From Streptomyces sp. H27-H5 (GTDB lineage: Bacteria; Actinomycetota; Actinomycetes; Streptomycetales; Streptomycetaceae), in assembly GCF_026627505.1 (NCBI RefSeq), contig NZ_JAPNLK010000031.1, positions 23,100 through 87,099 of the forward strand: a stretch of DNA of 64,000 bases. The letters run 5' to 3'. Under the pieces are notes generated by a model. The model searched no databases, was not told the DNA's origin, and saw nothing but the letters and a program-made list of their open reading frames with translations. Position 1 is the first letter of the stretch, and the number at the start of each line of letters is the position of its first letter. The position numbers and the translations under genes were made by a program. This document shows, in pieces, positions 1 through 9,586 of the stretch.

Positions 1-352
1 GGATCCGTCGTGGCTGTCCACCCTGGACGCCATGGACCGCACGCTGGTGTCCGACAGTCTCGTCTACCGGTACGACCCGGCGGCCTCTCCGGACGGACTG
101 CGGGGCTCCGAGGGCACGTTCAGCCTCTGCACCTTCCTGTACGTGGACGCGCTCGCCCGGGCGGGGCGGCTGCGTCCGGCCCGGTATACGTTCGAGAAGA
201 TGCACACCTACGCCAACCACGTCGGTCTCTTCGCCGAGGAGGTGGGTCCCAGCGGCGAGCAACTCGGCAACTTCCCGCAGGCCTTCACCCACCTGTCGCT
301 CATCACGGCGGCCTGCACGCTCGACGAAGCCCTCGACCGGCAACGCGACTGA
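1..352 (+). CDS. GH15 family glucoamylase/trehalase-like enzyme, C-terminal part (5' end outside window)
   Basis: Only the last 116 or so residues are present; the reading frame is already open at base 2. The visible part contains the family's C-terminal signature: GSEGTFSLCTFLYVDALARA, then YANHVGLFAEEVGPSGEQLG followed by NFPQAFTHL. This matches glycoside hydrolase family 15 (glucoamylases, and the trehalases of actinobacteria), where the glutamate in the GLFAEE region lies at the second active-site acid. The enzymes release glucose from alpha-linked oligosaccharides or trehalose. Substrate cannot be decided from the fragment. The next gene starts one base after the stop codon, so this gene is probably the first visible member of an operon running to gluconokinase. 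Confidence 0.85.
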   Translation, partial: DPSWLSTLDAMDRTLVSDSLVYRYDPAASPDGLRGSEGTFSLCTFLYVDALARAGRLRPARYTFEKMHTYANHVGLFAEEVGPSGEQLGNFPQAFTHLSLITAACTLDEALDRQRD

Positions 353-353
353 C

Positions 354-1316
354 GTGGCCGGCGAAGCGGTGCCCGCGGGGCCCCGGCCGCGGCCGGGAGC
401 CCCACCACGCCAGAGTCCCGCCGCATTCGAAGCGCTCTACCGCCGCCTGCGGGACCGGGCGACGAGCGATGTCCGGGGCGCGGTGGCCACGATCACGCCC
501 GAGCACGTCAGGGCGGCGGCGAACGAGATCCGGACCGGCCGGACGGTGACGCTCGCGGCGCCGATCGAGACCCGGACCTCCCCCGACAATCCGGAGCCGG
601 CCGCCCACAGGCTGACCGGCCCGGCCCGGAGCGAGGTCCACGCGCACGGACTCCACTTCGCCCTGGACCACTTCGGGATGAACGTGCACGGCAACGCCGA
701 CAGCCATCTCGACGCCCTCTGCCACGTCGTCTACGACGGGACCCTGCACGGCGGCGTCGACGCGGCCACGCTCACCCCCGAGGGTGCGGTGGCCCTGTCG
801 GTGGACTCGGTCAGGAACGGCATCGTGGGCCGCGGGGTCCTGCTCGACATCCCGCGGCTGCGCGGGGTGCCGTGGCTGGAACCCGGTGACCACGTCACCG
901 CCGACGACCTGTCGGCCGCCGAGCGCAGCCAACGGGTCGAGGTCGGCGAGGGCGACCTGTTGTTCGTCCGGGTCGGCCACCGACTCAGACGCACCGAGCT
1001 GGGCCCCTGGGACGCCGCGAGCTCACGCGCCGGTCTGCACCCGACGGCGATGGAGTTCCTCGCCGACCGCCACGTCGCCCTGCTGGGCGGGGACGGCAAC
1101 AACGACACGGCGCCGAGCATCACGGAAGGCGTGGACTTCCCGGTGCACGTCCTGGGCGTGCACGCCCTCGGGTTGTACCTCCTGGACTACCTCCGGTTCG
1201 AGGACGTGGTGCCGCTCTGCGAGCAGGCGGGCCGCTGGTCGTTCTTCTGCGTGGTCGCGCCACTGCGCCTGCCCCGGGCCACCGGCTCACCGGTCAACCC
1301 CATCGCCGTCCTCTGA
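354..1316 (+). CDS. Cyclase family protein (putative metal-dependent hydrolase)
   Basis: This 320-residue protein resembles the cyclase family (PF04199), which includes kynurenine formamidase and other Mn/Zn-dependent hydrolases. The family metal motif HxGTHxDxxxH appears in altered form as HGNADSHLDALCH at residues 112-124, keeping the histidines and aspartate but with NADSH in place of GTH. Residues 280-300 carry the usual C-terminal LGVHALG-type segment. The GTG start at 354 lies one base after the preceding stop, so translation is probably coupled. The neighbours are sugar enzymes, so a lactone- or amide-opening role on a sugar derivative is an inference; the actual substrate is unknown. 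Confidence 0.8.
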   Translation: MAGEAVPAGPRPRPGAPPRQSPAAFEALYRRLRDRATSDVRGAVATITPEHVRAAANEIRTGRTVTLAAPIETRTSPDNPEPAAHRLTGPARSEVHAHGLHFALDHFGMNVHGNADSHLDALCHVVYDGTLHGGVDAATLTPEGAVALSVDSVRNGIVGRGVLLDIPRLRGVPWLEPGDHVTADDLSAAERSQRVEVGEGDLLFVRVGHRLRRTELGPWDAASSRAGLHPTAMEFLADRHVALLGGDGNNDTAPSITEGVDFPVHVLGVHALGLYLLDYLRFEDVVPLCEQAGRWSFFCVVAPLRLPRATGSPVNPIAVL

Positions 1317-1368
1317 CCGCCGGTCCGAAGGCGGGCAACCCCGCACCATCGACAGCAAGGTGGCCGCC

Positions 1369-2949
1369 ATGGCCGACAACCAGCGATACGACGTCATCGT
1401 CATCGGCACCGGAGCCGGCGGCGGCACCATCTCCCACCGCCTCGCCCCGAGCGGGAAGCGCATCCTGATCCTGGAGCGCGGCGGGTACCTTCCCCGGGAA
1501 CGCGACAACTGGGAGTCCACCGCGGTCTTCGTCAAGGGCAAGTACCGGGCACCGGAGTTCTGGTACGACAAACACGGTGACCGGTTCCCGCCCGAGGTCA
1601 ACTACTACGTCGGCGGGAACACCAAGTTCTACGGCGCCGCGCTGTTCCGGCTGCGCCCCGAGGACTTCGGCGTGCTGCGCCACCACGGCGGGCTCTCGCC
1701 CGCCTGGCCGATCGGCTACGCGGACCTGGAGCCGTACTACACCGAGGCGGAACACCTCTACCTCGTGCACGGCCGGCACGGCGAGGACCCCAGCGAGGGG
1801 CCCGTCAGCGCGCAGTACGCCTACCCGCCGGTGGAGCACGAGCCGCGGATCCGGCAGCTCAGCGAGGACCTCACGGACCACGGGCTGCACCCCTTCCACC
1901 TGCCGATCGGGGTGAACCTCGTCCAGGACGAGCAGGGCCGCGCCACCCACGACAGCGTGTGCATCCGCTGCGACCGGGTGGACGGCTTCCCCTGCCTGCT
2001 CGGCGGCAAGGCGGACGCGCAGGTGATCTGTGTCGACCCCGCCCTGCGGCACGACAACGTGGAGATGATCACCGGTGCCGATGTCCGCAGGCTGGAGACC
2101 GACGCCGGCGGCGGCACGGTCACCGAGGTCGTCGCGACGATGGAGGACGGCTCGGAGGCGCGTTTTCGCGCCGACATCGTGGTGGTGGCGTGCGGCGCGG
2201 TGAACTCCGCGGTGCTGTTGCTGCGTTCCGCGAACGAGCGGCACCCCGGCGGCCTGGCGAACAGTTCGGACACGGTCGGCCGGCACTACATGCGGCACAA
2301 CAACCTGGCGCTGATGGCGGTCTCGAAGGAACCGAACAACACCCGCTTTCAGAAGACCCTCGCCCTGAACGACTGGTACCTGGGCGCCGACGACTGGGAC
2401 TTCCCGCTCGGCGGCATCCAGATGTTGGGCAAGTCCGACTCGGACCAGATCAAGGGCGAGGCGCCCCACTGGGCCGGACTGCTCTCGCCCGACATGCCGT
2501 TCGAGGTGATGGCCCACCACGCGGTGGACTTCTGGCTGTGCGGCGAGGACCTGCCCCAGCCGGAGAACCGCGTCACCCTCGACGGGAACGGCGACGTCCA
2601 CCTGGCCCTCGACGAGAAGAACAACATCGAGGGGCTGAAGCGGCTGCGGCACAAGCTGCGGGGGATGCTCGACTCGCTCGGCATGCATCCGCACCATCTG
2701 CTCCCCCACAGCCTCTACCTGCACAAGGGGATGCCGATCGGCGCCACCGCCCATCAGGCCGGCACCGTCCGTTTCGGCACCGACCCGGGCACCTCGGCGC
2801 TCGACGTGAACTGCAAGGCCCACGACCTCGACAACCTCTACGTGGTGGACACCAGCTTCTTCCCGAGCATCGGCGCGGTGAACCCGTCCCTGACCGCCAT
2901 CGCGAACGCGATGCGCGTCGGCGACGTCATCGCCGAGCGCCTGGGTTGA
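1369..2949 (+). CDS. GMC family FAD-dependent oxidoreductase
   Basis: The 526-residue protein starts with an FAD Rossmann motif (VIVIGTGAGGGTISHRL, residues 8-24) followed by a LERGG segment, and ends with the GMC C-terminal block (DTSFFPSIGAVNPSLTAIAN) that supplies the active-site asparagine; an upstream HQAGTVRFG block supplies the usual histidine. GMC enzymes oxidise alcohols and sugars, for example glucose or gluconate, passing electrons to oxygen or an electron carrier. No Tat signal or transmembrane segment is visible, so it is probably cytoplasmic. It sits 52 bases after the cyclase gene and six bases before gluconokinase. A sugar or aldonate dehydrogenase role is inferred from this setting. 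Confidence 0.88.
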   Translation: MADNQRYDVIVIGTGAGGGTISHRLAPSGKRILILERGGYLPRERDNWESTAVFVKGKYRAPEFWYDKHGDRFPPEVNYYVGGNTKFYGAALFRLRPEDFGVLRHHGGLSPAWPIGYADLEPYYTEAEHLYLVHGRHGEDPSEGPVSAQYAYPPVEHEPRIRQLSEDLTDHGLHPFHLPIGVNLVQDEQGRATHDSVCIRCDRVDGFPCLLGGKADAQVICVDPALRHDNVEMITGADVRRLETDAGGGTVTEVVATMEDGSEARFRADIVVVACGAVNSAVLLLRSANERHPGGLANSSDTVGRHYMRHNNLALMAVSKEPNNTRFQKTLALNDWYLGADDWDFPLGGIQMLGKSDSDQIKGEAPHWAGLLSPDMPFEVMAHHAVDFWLCGEDLPQPENRVTLDGNGDVHLALDEKNNIEGLKRLRHKLRGMLDSLGMHPHHLLPHSLYLHKGMPIGATAHQAGTVRFGTDPGTSALDVNCKAHDLDNLYVVDTSFFPSIGAVNPSLTAIANAMRVGDVIAERLG

Positions 2950-2955
2950 GGCGCG

Positions 2956-3510
2956 GTGGCCCGGGCAACGGCCCGTGCGGCGCCGACCGTCGTCGTGGCC
3001 ATGGGCGTCTCGGGCTCCGGCAAGAGCACGCTGGGGCGGCTCCTCGCGGGGCGGCTCCACGTGCCCTTCGCGGAGGGTGACGACTTCCACCCTGCCGCGA
3101 ACGTCGCCAGGATGGCCGCCGGGCACCCGCTCGACGACGCGGACCGCGAACCGTGGCTGGCGAGCCTCGCCGCGTACATCGGCGCCACCACCCGGGCCGG
3201 GCAGGGCGTCGTGATCTCGTGCTCGGCGCTCAAACGCACCTACCGGGACCGCTTCCGGTCCGCCGGTCCGGGCGTCTGGTTCCTGTACCTGGAGCTGGAC
3301 CGGGACGTGGCCCGCGCTCGCGTGGCGCGTCGGGCGGGGCACTTCATGCCGGTCGCGCTCCTGGATTCGCAGTACGAGGCCCTGGAGCCCTTGGAGGCCG
3401 ACGAACCCGGGCTCACCGTCCACGCGGACACGGCCGCCGACGCGGTCCTCGCCCGGGCCCAGGCGGCGATCGCGGGCTTCGAGGGCCGGGGCCGGGTGGG
3501 GGGCGGATAG
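2956..3510 (+). CDS. gntK: Gluconokinase
   Basis: A 184-residue P-loop kinase with GVSGSGKST at residues 17-25, the EGDDFHP substrate-region motif, SCSALKRTYRD, and HFMPVALLDSQYEALEPLE near the C-terminus. These are diagnostic for the GntK/IdnK family, which phosphorylates D-gluconate to 6-phosphogluconate and feeds the pentose phosphate pathway. The GTG start is six bases after the GMC oxidoreductase stop, which implies co-expression. The last 15 residues are Gly/Arg-rich and look dispensable. The gene supports a sugar-oxidation route for the cluster. Confidence 0.93.
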   Translation: MARATARAAPTVVVAMGVSGSGKSTLGRLLAGRLHVPFAEGDDFHPAANVARMAAGHPLDDADREPWLASLAAYIGATTRAGQGVVISCSALKRTYRDRFRSAGPGVWFLYLELDRDVARARVARRAGHFMPVALLDSQYEALEPLEADEPGLTVHADTAADAVLARAQAAIAGFEGRGRVGGG

Positions 3511-3613
3511 CTGACCGAGGGCGGATAGCGTACGGGCCTCGGGCCTCGGGCCAGAAGGTGTCGTCGATCCGTCCCGTGTGTAGCGTCGTATGTGGTCCAA
3601 CCCTGGGGGCGTC

Positions 3614-4348
3614 ATGGTCCTCGACCTCATGCTCATCGGGCTCGCCATCGCTCTCGATCCGCTGCCCATCATGGCGTTCGTGCTGGTGGTGACATCGGCG
3701 AGGGGCGTGTGGAAGGGGCTCGTCTTCATCCTGGCCTGGCTCGCCTGTCTGGTCACGGTGATCGCCCTCGTGCTCCTGGTGACCGGCGGCCAACCCCCCG
3801 CGCCCCGTTCCCCGCCCGGTGTGGCGGCGCTGGCGGTCAAGTTGGCCATCGGGGTCGGGCTCGTCGCCTACGGCCTGCGCCGCCGCCGCATGATGCGGCG
3901 GGCGCGCGCGGACGCGGCGGGCGACGGGGACGCGAGGACCTCGTCCGCCGGCGCGGGCGGTACGGGCACCCTGCGCGGCCTCGACGCGGCGGACGAGCCC
4001 TCCGCGGCGACCGCCTCGGTCATGGATTCGCCGACGCTGTGGGGGTCGGCCGCCCTGGCGGTACTGCTCCAGCCGTGGGGCCTGGTCGCCGCGGGCGCGG
4101 TGACCGTGCTCGACGCGAACACCTCGCATCCGGCCACCTTCGTGGCGCTGTTCGGCTTCTGTCTCCTGGCCAGCGCCGGTCTGCTGTCCGCCGAGCTGTA
4201 CATCGTCCTCGCGCCCGAGGTGGCCCAGGTACGGCTGCACAGGCTGCGCGCGTGGTTGATGGGCCACAAGGAGCAGGCGATCGTGGTCGGCTCCCTGGTG
4301 CTCGGCCTGTGGCTCACGGCGAAGAACATCTACCTCTTGACGGGTTGA
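3614..4348 (+). CDS. GAP family (Sap, sulfolipid-1-addressing-like) membrane protein
   Basis: A protein of about 244 residues with six predicted hydrophobic segments (roughly residues 5-25, 32-55, 72-90, then four-to-six after a hydrophilic Ala/Arg/Asp-rich loop at 95-140). The layout matches PF11139 proteins such as mycobacterial Sap, which help move lipids across the membrane. I chose the ATG at 3614 because a GGGGG run lies seven bases upstream; an ATG at 3590 would add eight residues. A TAGCGT element at 3581-3586 could be a -10 box. No partner lipid gene is nearby, so function is only assigned to the family. Confidence 0.75.
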   Translation: MVLDLMLIGLAIALDPLPIMAFVLVVTSARGVWKGLVFILAWLACLVTVIALVLLVTGGQPPAPRSPPGVAALAVKLAIGVGLVAYGLRRRRMMRRARADAAGDGDARTSSAGAGGTGTLRGLDAADEPSAATASVMDSPTLWGSAALAVLLQPWGLVAAGAVTVLDANTSHPATFVALFGFCLLASAGLLSAELYIVLAPEVAQVRLHRLRAWLMGHKEQAIVVGSLVLGLWLTAKNIYLLTG

Positions 4349-4550
4349 CGACCCGTTCCCGCCCTCGCCTCGGCGGCCCGACGACCCGCCGAACCGGCGA
4401 CCGGACGGAAGCCGGACATGCGGAGGCACCGGGGCGGTGTTGGAATGGCAGTAGACGACGTCCGCCCCTGCCCCGCGCGTGCCGGACCGCACGGCCCGCG
4501 CCCGCCGCCGCCGGAACGTCCTCCCCACACCCAGCCCGACGGGAGCAACC

Positions 4551-5024
4551 ATGAGCAGCGAGGTCGAGGAACGTACCGGAGGCGGATCCATCGAGGACAT
4601 GGGCCCGGTGGACTATCTCGTGATCGAGTTCCCGGGAAACCGCATGACGGGTGAGGGGTTCCCCCTGCTCGTCGATCTCGTGGATCGCGGCGTGATCCGC
4701 ATCCTCGACCTCGTCTTCGTCCGCAAGGACGTCGACGGATCGGTGATGGCGGTGGAACTGCGCGACCTCGGCGACGAGGTGGACCTCTCGGTCTTCGAGG
4801 GGGCGTCCTCCGGTCTGCTGGACCAGGGCGACATCGACGACGCCGGCGTCGCCCTGGAGCCGGGCAACTCGGCGGGGATCATCGTGTACGAGAACAGCTG
4901 GGCGGCGCCCTTCGCCCGCGCCATGCGGCGTGCCGGCGCCCAGCTCGTGGCGGCCGGGCGGATTCCCGTCCAGTCGCTGCTCGCGACGCTGGACGCCATG
5001 GAGGACCCGACCGACGGACTCTGA
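4551..5024 (+). CDS. DUF6325 family protein
   Basis: A 157-residue soluble protein whose core (GPVDYLVIEFPGN, then VDLVDRGVIRILDLVFV) matches the DUF6325/DUF1269-type proteins common in Streptomyces and usually found next to SHOCT-domain genes. The ATG at 4551 has GGGAG six bases upstream. The next gene, a SHOCT protein, follows after 42 bases on the same strand, and this pairing is a recurrent one. The biochemical role is unknown; conserved context in other genomes is stress and envelope related. Confidence 0.8.
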   Translation: MSSEVEERTGGGSIEDMGPVDYLVIEFPGNRMTGEGFPLLVDLVDRGVIRILDLVFVRKDVDGSVMAVELRDLGDEVDLSVFEGASSGLLDQGDIDDAGVALEPGNSAGIIVYENSWAAPFARAMRRAGAQLVAAGRIPVQSLLATLDAMEDPTDGL

Positions 5025-5066
5025 GGTCGGCCGCGGCCGACTCCGCCCAGCTTGGAGATGAGCATC

Positions 5067-5342
5067 ATGGCCCCACTTCTTCGCGGGATCGCCCGTACCG
5101 CCGTCGTCGCCGGAACGGCGACCGCGGTGTCCAACCGTGTGTCCCGGCGGCAATCCGGCCGGTGGGCGGATCAGGACGCCCAGGCGCAGGCGGCGCCCGC
5201 CCCCCAGGCGGCTCCGGTCGCGGACCCGGCCGACGAGATGAGCAGCAAGATCGACCAGCTGAAGGAACTCGGCACCCTCAAGGAGCAGGGGCTGCTGACC
5301 GAGGAGGAGTTCGCCGAGCAGAAGCGCAGGATCCTCGGCTGA
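5067..5342 (+). CDS. SHOCT domain-containing small protein
   Basis: A 91-residue protein. The N-terminus (residues 1-25) is moderately hydrophobic with Arg, the middle is Ala/Pro/Gln-rich and disordered, and the last 30 residues form a SHOCT domain (IDQLKELGTLKEQGLLTEEE, then FAEQKRRIL). SHOCT helices mediate oligomerisation or tether proteins. The ATG at 5067 is preferred because GGAG lies nine bases upstream, whereas the ATG at 5058 touches it. It is paired with the DUF6325 gene and ends 14 bases before a strong hairpin. Confidence 0.82.
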   Translation: MAPLLRGIARTAVVAGTATAVSNRVSRRQSGRWADQDAQAQAAPAPQAAPVADPADEMSSKIDQLKELGTLKEQGLLTEEEFAEQKRRILG

Positions 5343-5355
5343 CCCCGAAGGCGTA

Positions 5356-5391
5356 CGGACGGTGTGGCGCTCAGCGGTGCCACACCGTCCG
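5356..5391. terminator. Bidirectional hairpin terminator
   Basis: Perfect 13-bp inverted repeat (CGGACGGTGTGGC at 5356-5368 and its complement at 5379-5391) with a 10-base loop. It lies directly after the SHOCT gene and overlaps the last codons of the ClC remnant on the other strand, so it would stop transcription from both sides. Confidence 0.8.
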
Positions 5392-5866
5392 CAGGCGCAG
5401 GCTGTCGTAGATCGGGGTGCTGCCCAGCCGGTCGGCGGCCAGGGTCGCGGCGAAGCAGGCGGTCATCAGGGGAGGCGGCAGCGAGGTCGCGCCGGTCATC
5501 TCGACCACGAGCACGATGCCGGTGACGGGGGCGCGGACGACGGATGAACTTGGCCGGCAGCAGCCGCGGCGGCCGGGGGGACCGTTCACCCCGCCACACG
5601 GCCTCGACGTCCTGGATGCCACTGCCGGCCGCCAGGGGGACCCGCAGGGCGATGGCGCAGGCCACGGCGGCGCCGGTGGCCGTGAGGACGGCCGGCACGA
5701 GCGGGCCGAAGGCGCCCAGCTGCTCCGACGCCTCCACCAGCGACCCGCGCAGTTCCGCCGCCCGCGCGAGGCACCAGCGGAAGCCCCCGCCGACCAGCCC
5801 GACGAGGCAGCCCGCGACCGCCGCGACGAGGTGGACGGCCATCCGGCCGCGGGACGCACGGGGCAT
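5371..5866 (-). pseudogene. ClC chloride channel/antiporter remnant with internal deletion
   Basis: The first 105 or so codons read from 5866 encode a ClC N-terminus, including the selectivity motif GSGIQDVEAV and the following segment ending LLPAKFI. At about 5540-5547 the sequence jumps to the far end of the family: APVTGIVLVVEMTG and LAADRLGSTPIYDSL, in a different frame, ending at 5371. The GREGP gating region and more than half of the transmembrane helices (around 200 residues) are missing. The product cannot form a channel. The two ends are well preserved, so the loss is recent or a sequence/assembly artefact. A different, intact ClC gene lies at 53993-55336. Confidence 0.85.
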
Positions 5867-6138
5867 GCAGTGACCTCCACCAAGCCGTGACCCGCGTCCG
5901 TCGGGCCGTCGCGTCCGTCAGAGACTGGCCCGAGGTCCGCATGCCGTTTCGGACCTCGCCACGACCGCGCCGAAACCGTCCCCGACCGGCCAACGGGCGG
6001 GCGGCGTTTCCCTGCGGGGCGCGGGGTCCGCGACATCGACGATCGGTGGCCGCCAGGACACCGGTCAACGGGTGAAAGCGTGATAAGCCATCATTTCCAC
6101 CCGTGTGCCTTCCCGGCCCTTCGCGAAGGGGGAATTCG

Positions 6139-7821
6139 TTGTCGAACGATCCACCGACCGGCCCTCGTTCTCGCACAGACAAGGTGGTCTTCGGCGTCAC
6201 GGCCGTTCTGACCCTGGCCTTCGTGCTGTGGGGCGCCCTGGCCACCGATTCGCTGGAGAGCGTGTCGAGCAGCCTGTTGAAGGGGCTCATCCACAACGGC
6301 GGCTGGGCCTTCATGCTCGCGGCCACGGGCTTCGTGGTCTTCGCCCTCTGGCTGGCCATCAGCCGCTACGGCCGGATCCGCCTCGGCCGGGAGAACGAGA
6401 CGCCGGAGTTCCGCACCGTGTCGTGGGTCGCGATGATGTTCAGCGCCGGCATGGGCATCGGCCTCATGTTCTACGGCGTGAGCGAACCGCTGGCGCACTA
6501 CGGGACGCCCCCGCCCGGCACCCACCCGGTCGATTCCGCCGAACGCATGCAGACGGCGATGGCCACCACGCTCTTCCACTGGACGCTCCACCCGTGGGCG
6601 ATCTACGCCGTCGTCGGACTCGCCATCGCCTACAGCACCTTCCGGCGCGGCCGGCGCCAGACGATCAGCGCGGTGTTCGAGGCGCTCATCGGCTCCCGGT
6701 ACGCGCACGGCGGCGCGGGTCGCGTCATCGACATCGTCGCGATCTTCGCGACCCTCTTCGGTTCGGCGGCCTCCCTGGGCCTGGGCGCCCTGCAAATCGG
6801 CAGCGGCTTCCGCGAGCTCGGCTGGATGAGCACCGTCAGCACCACGCTCCTGGTCGCCATCATCGCCGTGCTGACCGTGGCGTTCGTGGCGTCCGCGGTC
6901 TCCGGGGTGGAACGCGGCATCCAGTGGCTGTCGAACATCAACATGGTGCTCGCCCTCGTCCTCGCGGCCTTCGTGTTCGTCGCCGGGCCCACCATCATCG
7001 TGCTCGACCTGCTGCCCACGTCGCTCGGCGCCTACCTCGGCGACCTGCCGCAGCTGATCGGCCGCACGGAGGCGACCGGTGGTGGTGGCGTAGCCGGTTG
7101 GCTGGGTAGTTGGACCGTCTTCTACTGGGCGTGGTGGATCTCCTGGACGCCGTTCGTCGGCATGTTCATCGCCCGCATCAGCCGCGGCCGTACGATCCGT
7201 CAGTTCATCGGCGGCGTCATCCTGGTTCCGAGCACGGTCAGCCTGCTGTGGTTCGCCGTGTTCGGCGGCACGGCGATGAAGCTCCAGGAGAGCGGCAGGC
7301 TCGGCAAGGAGACCACGCCGGAGGGGCAGCTCTTCGGGTTGCTGCAACAGTTCCCCGTTCCCACCCTGATGAGCCTGCTGGTGATGGTCCTCGTCGGCAT
7401 CTTCTTCGTCTCCGGCGCCGACGCCGCGTCCATCGTGATGGGCACGCTGTCACAGAAGGGCACCTTCGAACCGGCCCGACTGGTGGTCGTCTTCTGGGGC
7501 GTGGTCACCGGGGCCGTCGCCGCCATCATGCTGCTCATCGGCAACGGCGAGGGCGACGCGCTCGCCGGGCTGCAGAACCTGACGATCCTCGTGGCGGCGC
7601 CGTTCACCGTGGTGATGATCGGCATGTGCGTGGCCCTCATGCGCGATCTGCGCCGGGACCCGCTGATCGTCCGGGGGGAGATGGGCAAGGAGGCCGTGGC
7701 CCAGGCCGTGGTCGCCGGCCACGAGGAGTACGACGGCGACTTCGAGATCCGCATCGGGCCGGGCACCGGCCCGACCCCCACCGGGCCCCGCCCGCCGTCC
7801 CCGCTCGACGAACAGCCGTAG
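6139..7821 (+). CDS. BCCT family betaine/choline/carnitine transporter
   Basis: A 560-residue membrane protein with twelve hydrophobic segments and the BCCT hallmark WAWWISWTPFVGMFIARIS near residue 330, together with MGIGLMFYGVSEP in the substrate-binding region. The family imports glycine betaine or related quaternary amines by sodium or proton coupling and protects against osmotic stress. I chose the TTG at 6139, six bases after an AAGGGGGA ribosome site; ATG alternatives are far inside. The C-terminal tail (about residues 495-560) is hydrophilic, acidic then Pro-rich, and in relatives such tails sense osmotic strength. It stands alone, flanked by a ClC remnant and a terminator. Confidence 0.9.
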   Translation: MSNDPPTGPRSRTDKVVFGVTAVLTLAFVLWGALATDSLESVSSSLLKGLIHNGGWAFMLAATGFVVFALWLAISRYGRIRLGRENETPEFRTVSWVAMMFSAGMGIGLMFYGVSEPLAHYGTPPPGTHPVDSAERMQTAMATTLFHWTLHPWAIYAVVGLAIAYSTFRRGRRQTISAVFEALIGSRYAHGGAGRVIDIVAIFATLFGSAASLGLGALQIGSGFRELGWMSTVSTTLLVAIIAVLTVAFVASAVSGVERGIQWLSNINMVLALVLAAFVFVAGPTIIVLDLLPTSLGAYLGDLPQLIGRTEATGGGGVAGWLGSWTVFYWAWWISWTPFVGMFIARISRGRTIRQFIGGVILVPSTVSLLWFAVFGGTAMKLQESGRLGKETTPEGQLFGLLQQFPVPTLMSLLVMVLVGIFFVSGADAASIVMGTLSQKGTFEPARLVVVFWGVVTGAVAAIMLLIGNGEGDALAGLQNLTILVAAPFTVVMIGMCVALMRDLRRDPLIVRGEMGKEAVAQAVVAGHEEYDGDFEIRIGPGTGPTPTGPRPPSPLDEQP

Positions 7822-7890
7822 GCCCTGCCGTCGCGGTCTCGCCCGACCCGCGGCGCCGCTTCGACGACCGGGAGGCGGGCGGGAGGGGGC

Positions 7891-7926
7891 GGGAGGGCCC
7901 GGCGGCGTGCGCGGCCGGGCCCTCCC
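7891..7926. terminator. Hairpin between convergent BCCT and lpdA genes
   Basis: Perfect 13-bp inverted repeat (GGGAGGGCCCGGC at 7891-7903, complement at 7914-7926) with a 10-base loop, located 69 bases after the transporter stop and five bases after the lpdA stop. It probably terminates both convergent transcripts. Confidence 0.8.
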
Positions 7927-7931
7927 CCGAC

Positions 7932-9335
<1,404 letters not shown>

Positions 9336-9586
9336 GTGCGTTCCTCTTCTGTCGGACCACGTGTCAGGGCCTGTGCCGGGACACATCCGTCGACCCTAGG
9401 CCGTGCCGGTCGACGGCGGGGGCCGGGGGCCGGTACTGCAACGGGGGGAGGAGCGCGAGGCGTGCACCGGCGGGCACTCGTTCGGGCCGCATCCTGACCT
9501 CTCGTACGGTCGGCACGGCGTCACCCGGTCGGCCCTTCCCACCCCGCTGCGCGGTCCCCCGCACCGCCCCGAACCCACGGAGAACC

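Noticed and set aside
1..6. GGATCC at the window start and at the glpF junction as cloning scars
   Set aside because: GGATCC-like sites are common at this base composition, and the window edge is arbitrary.
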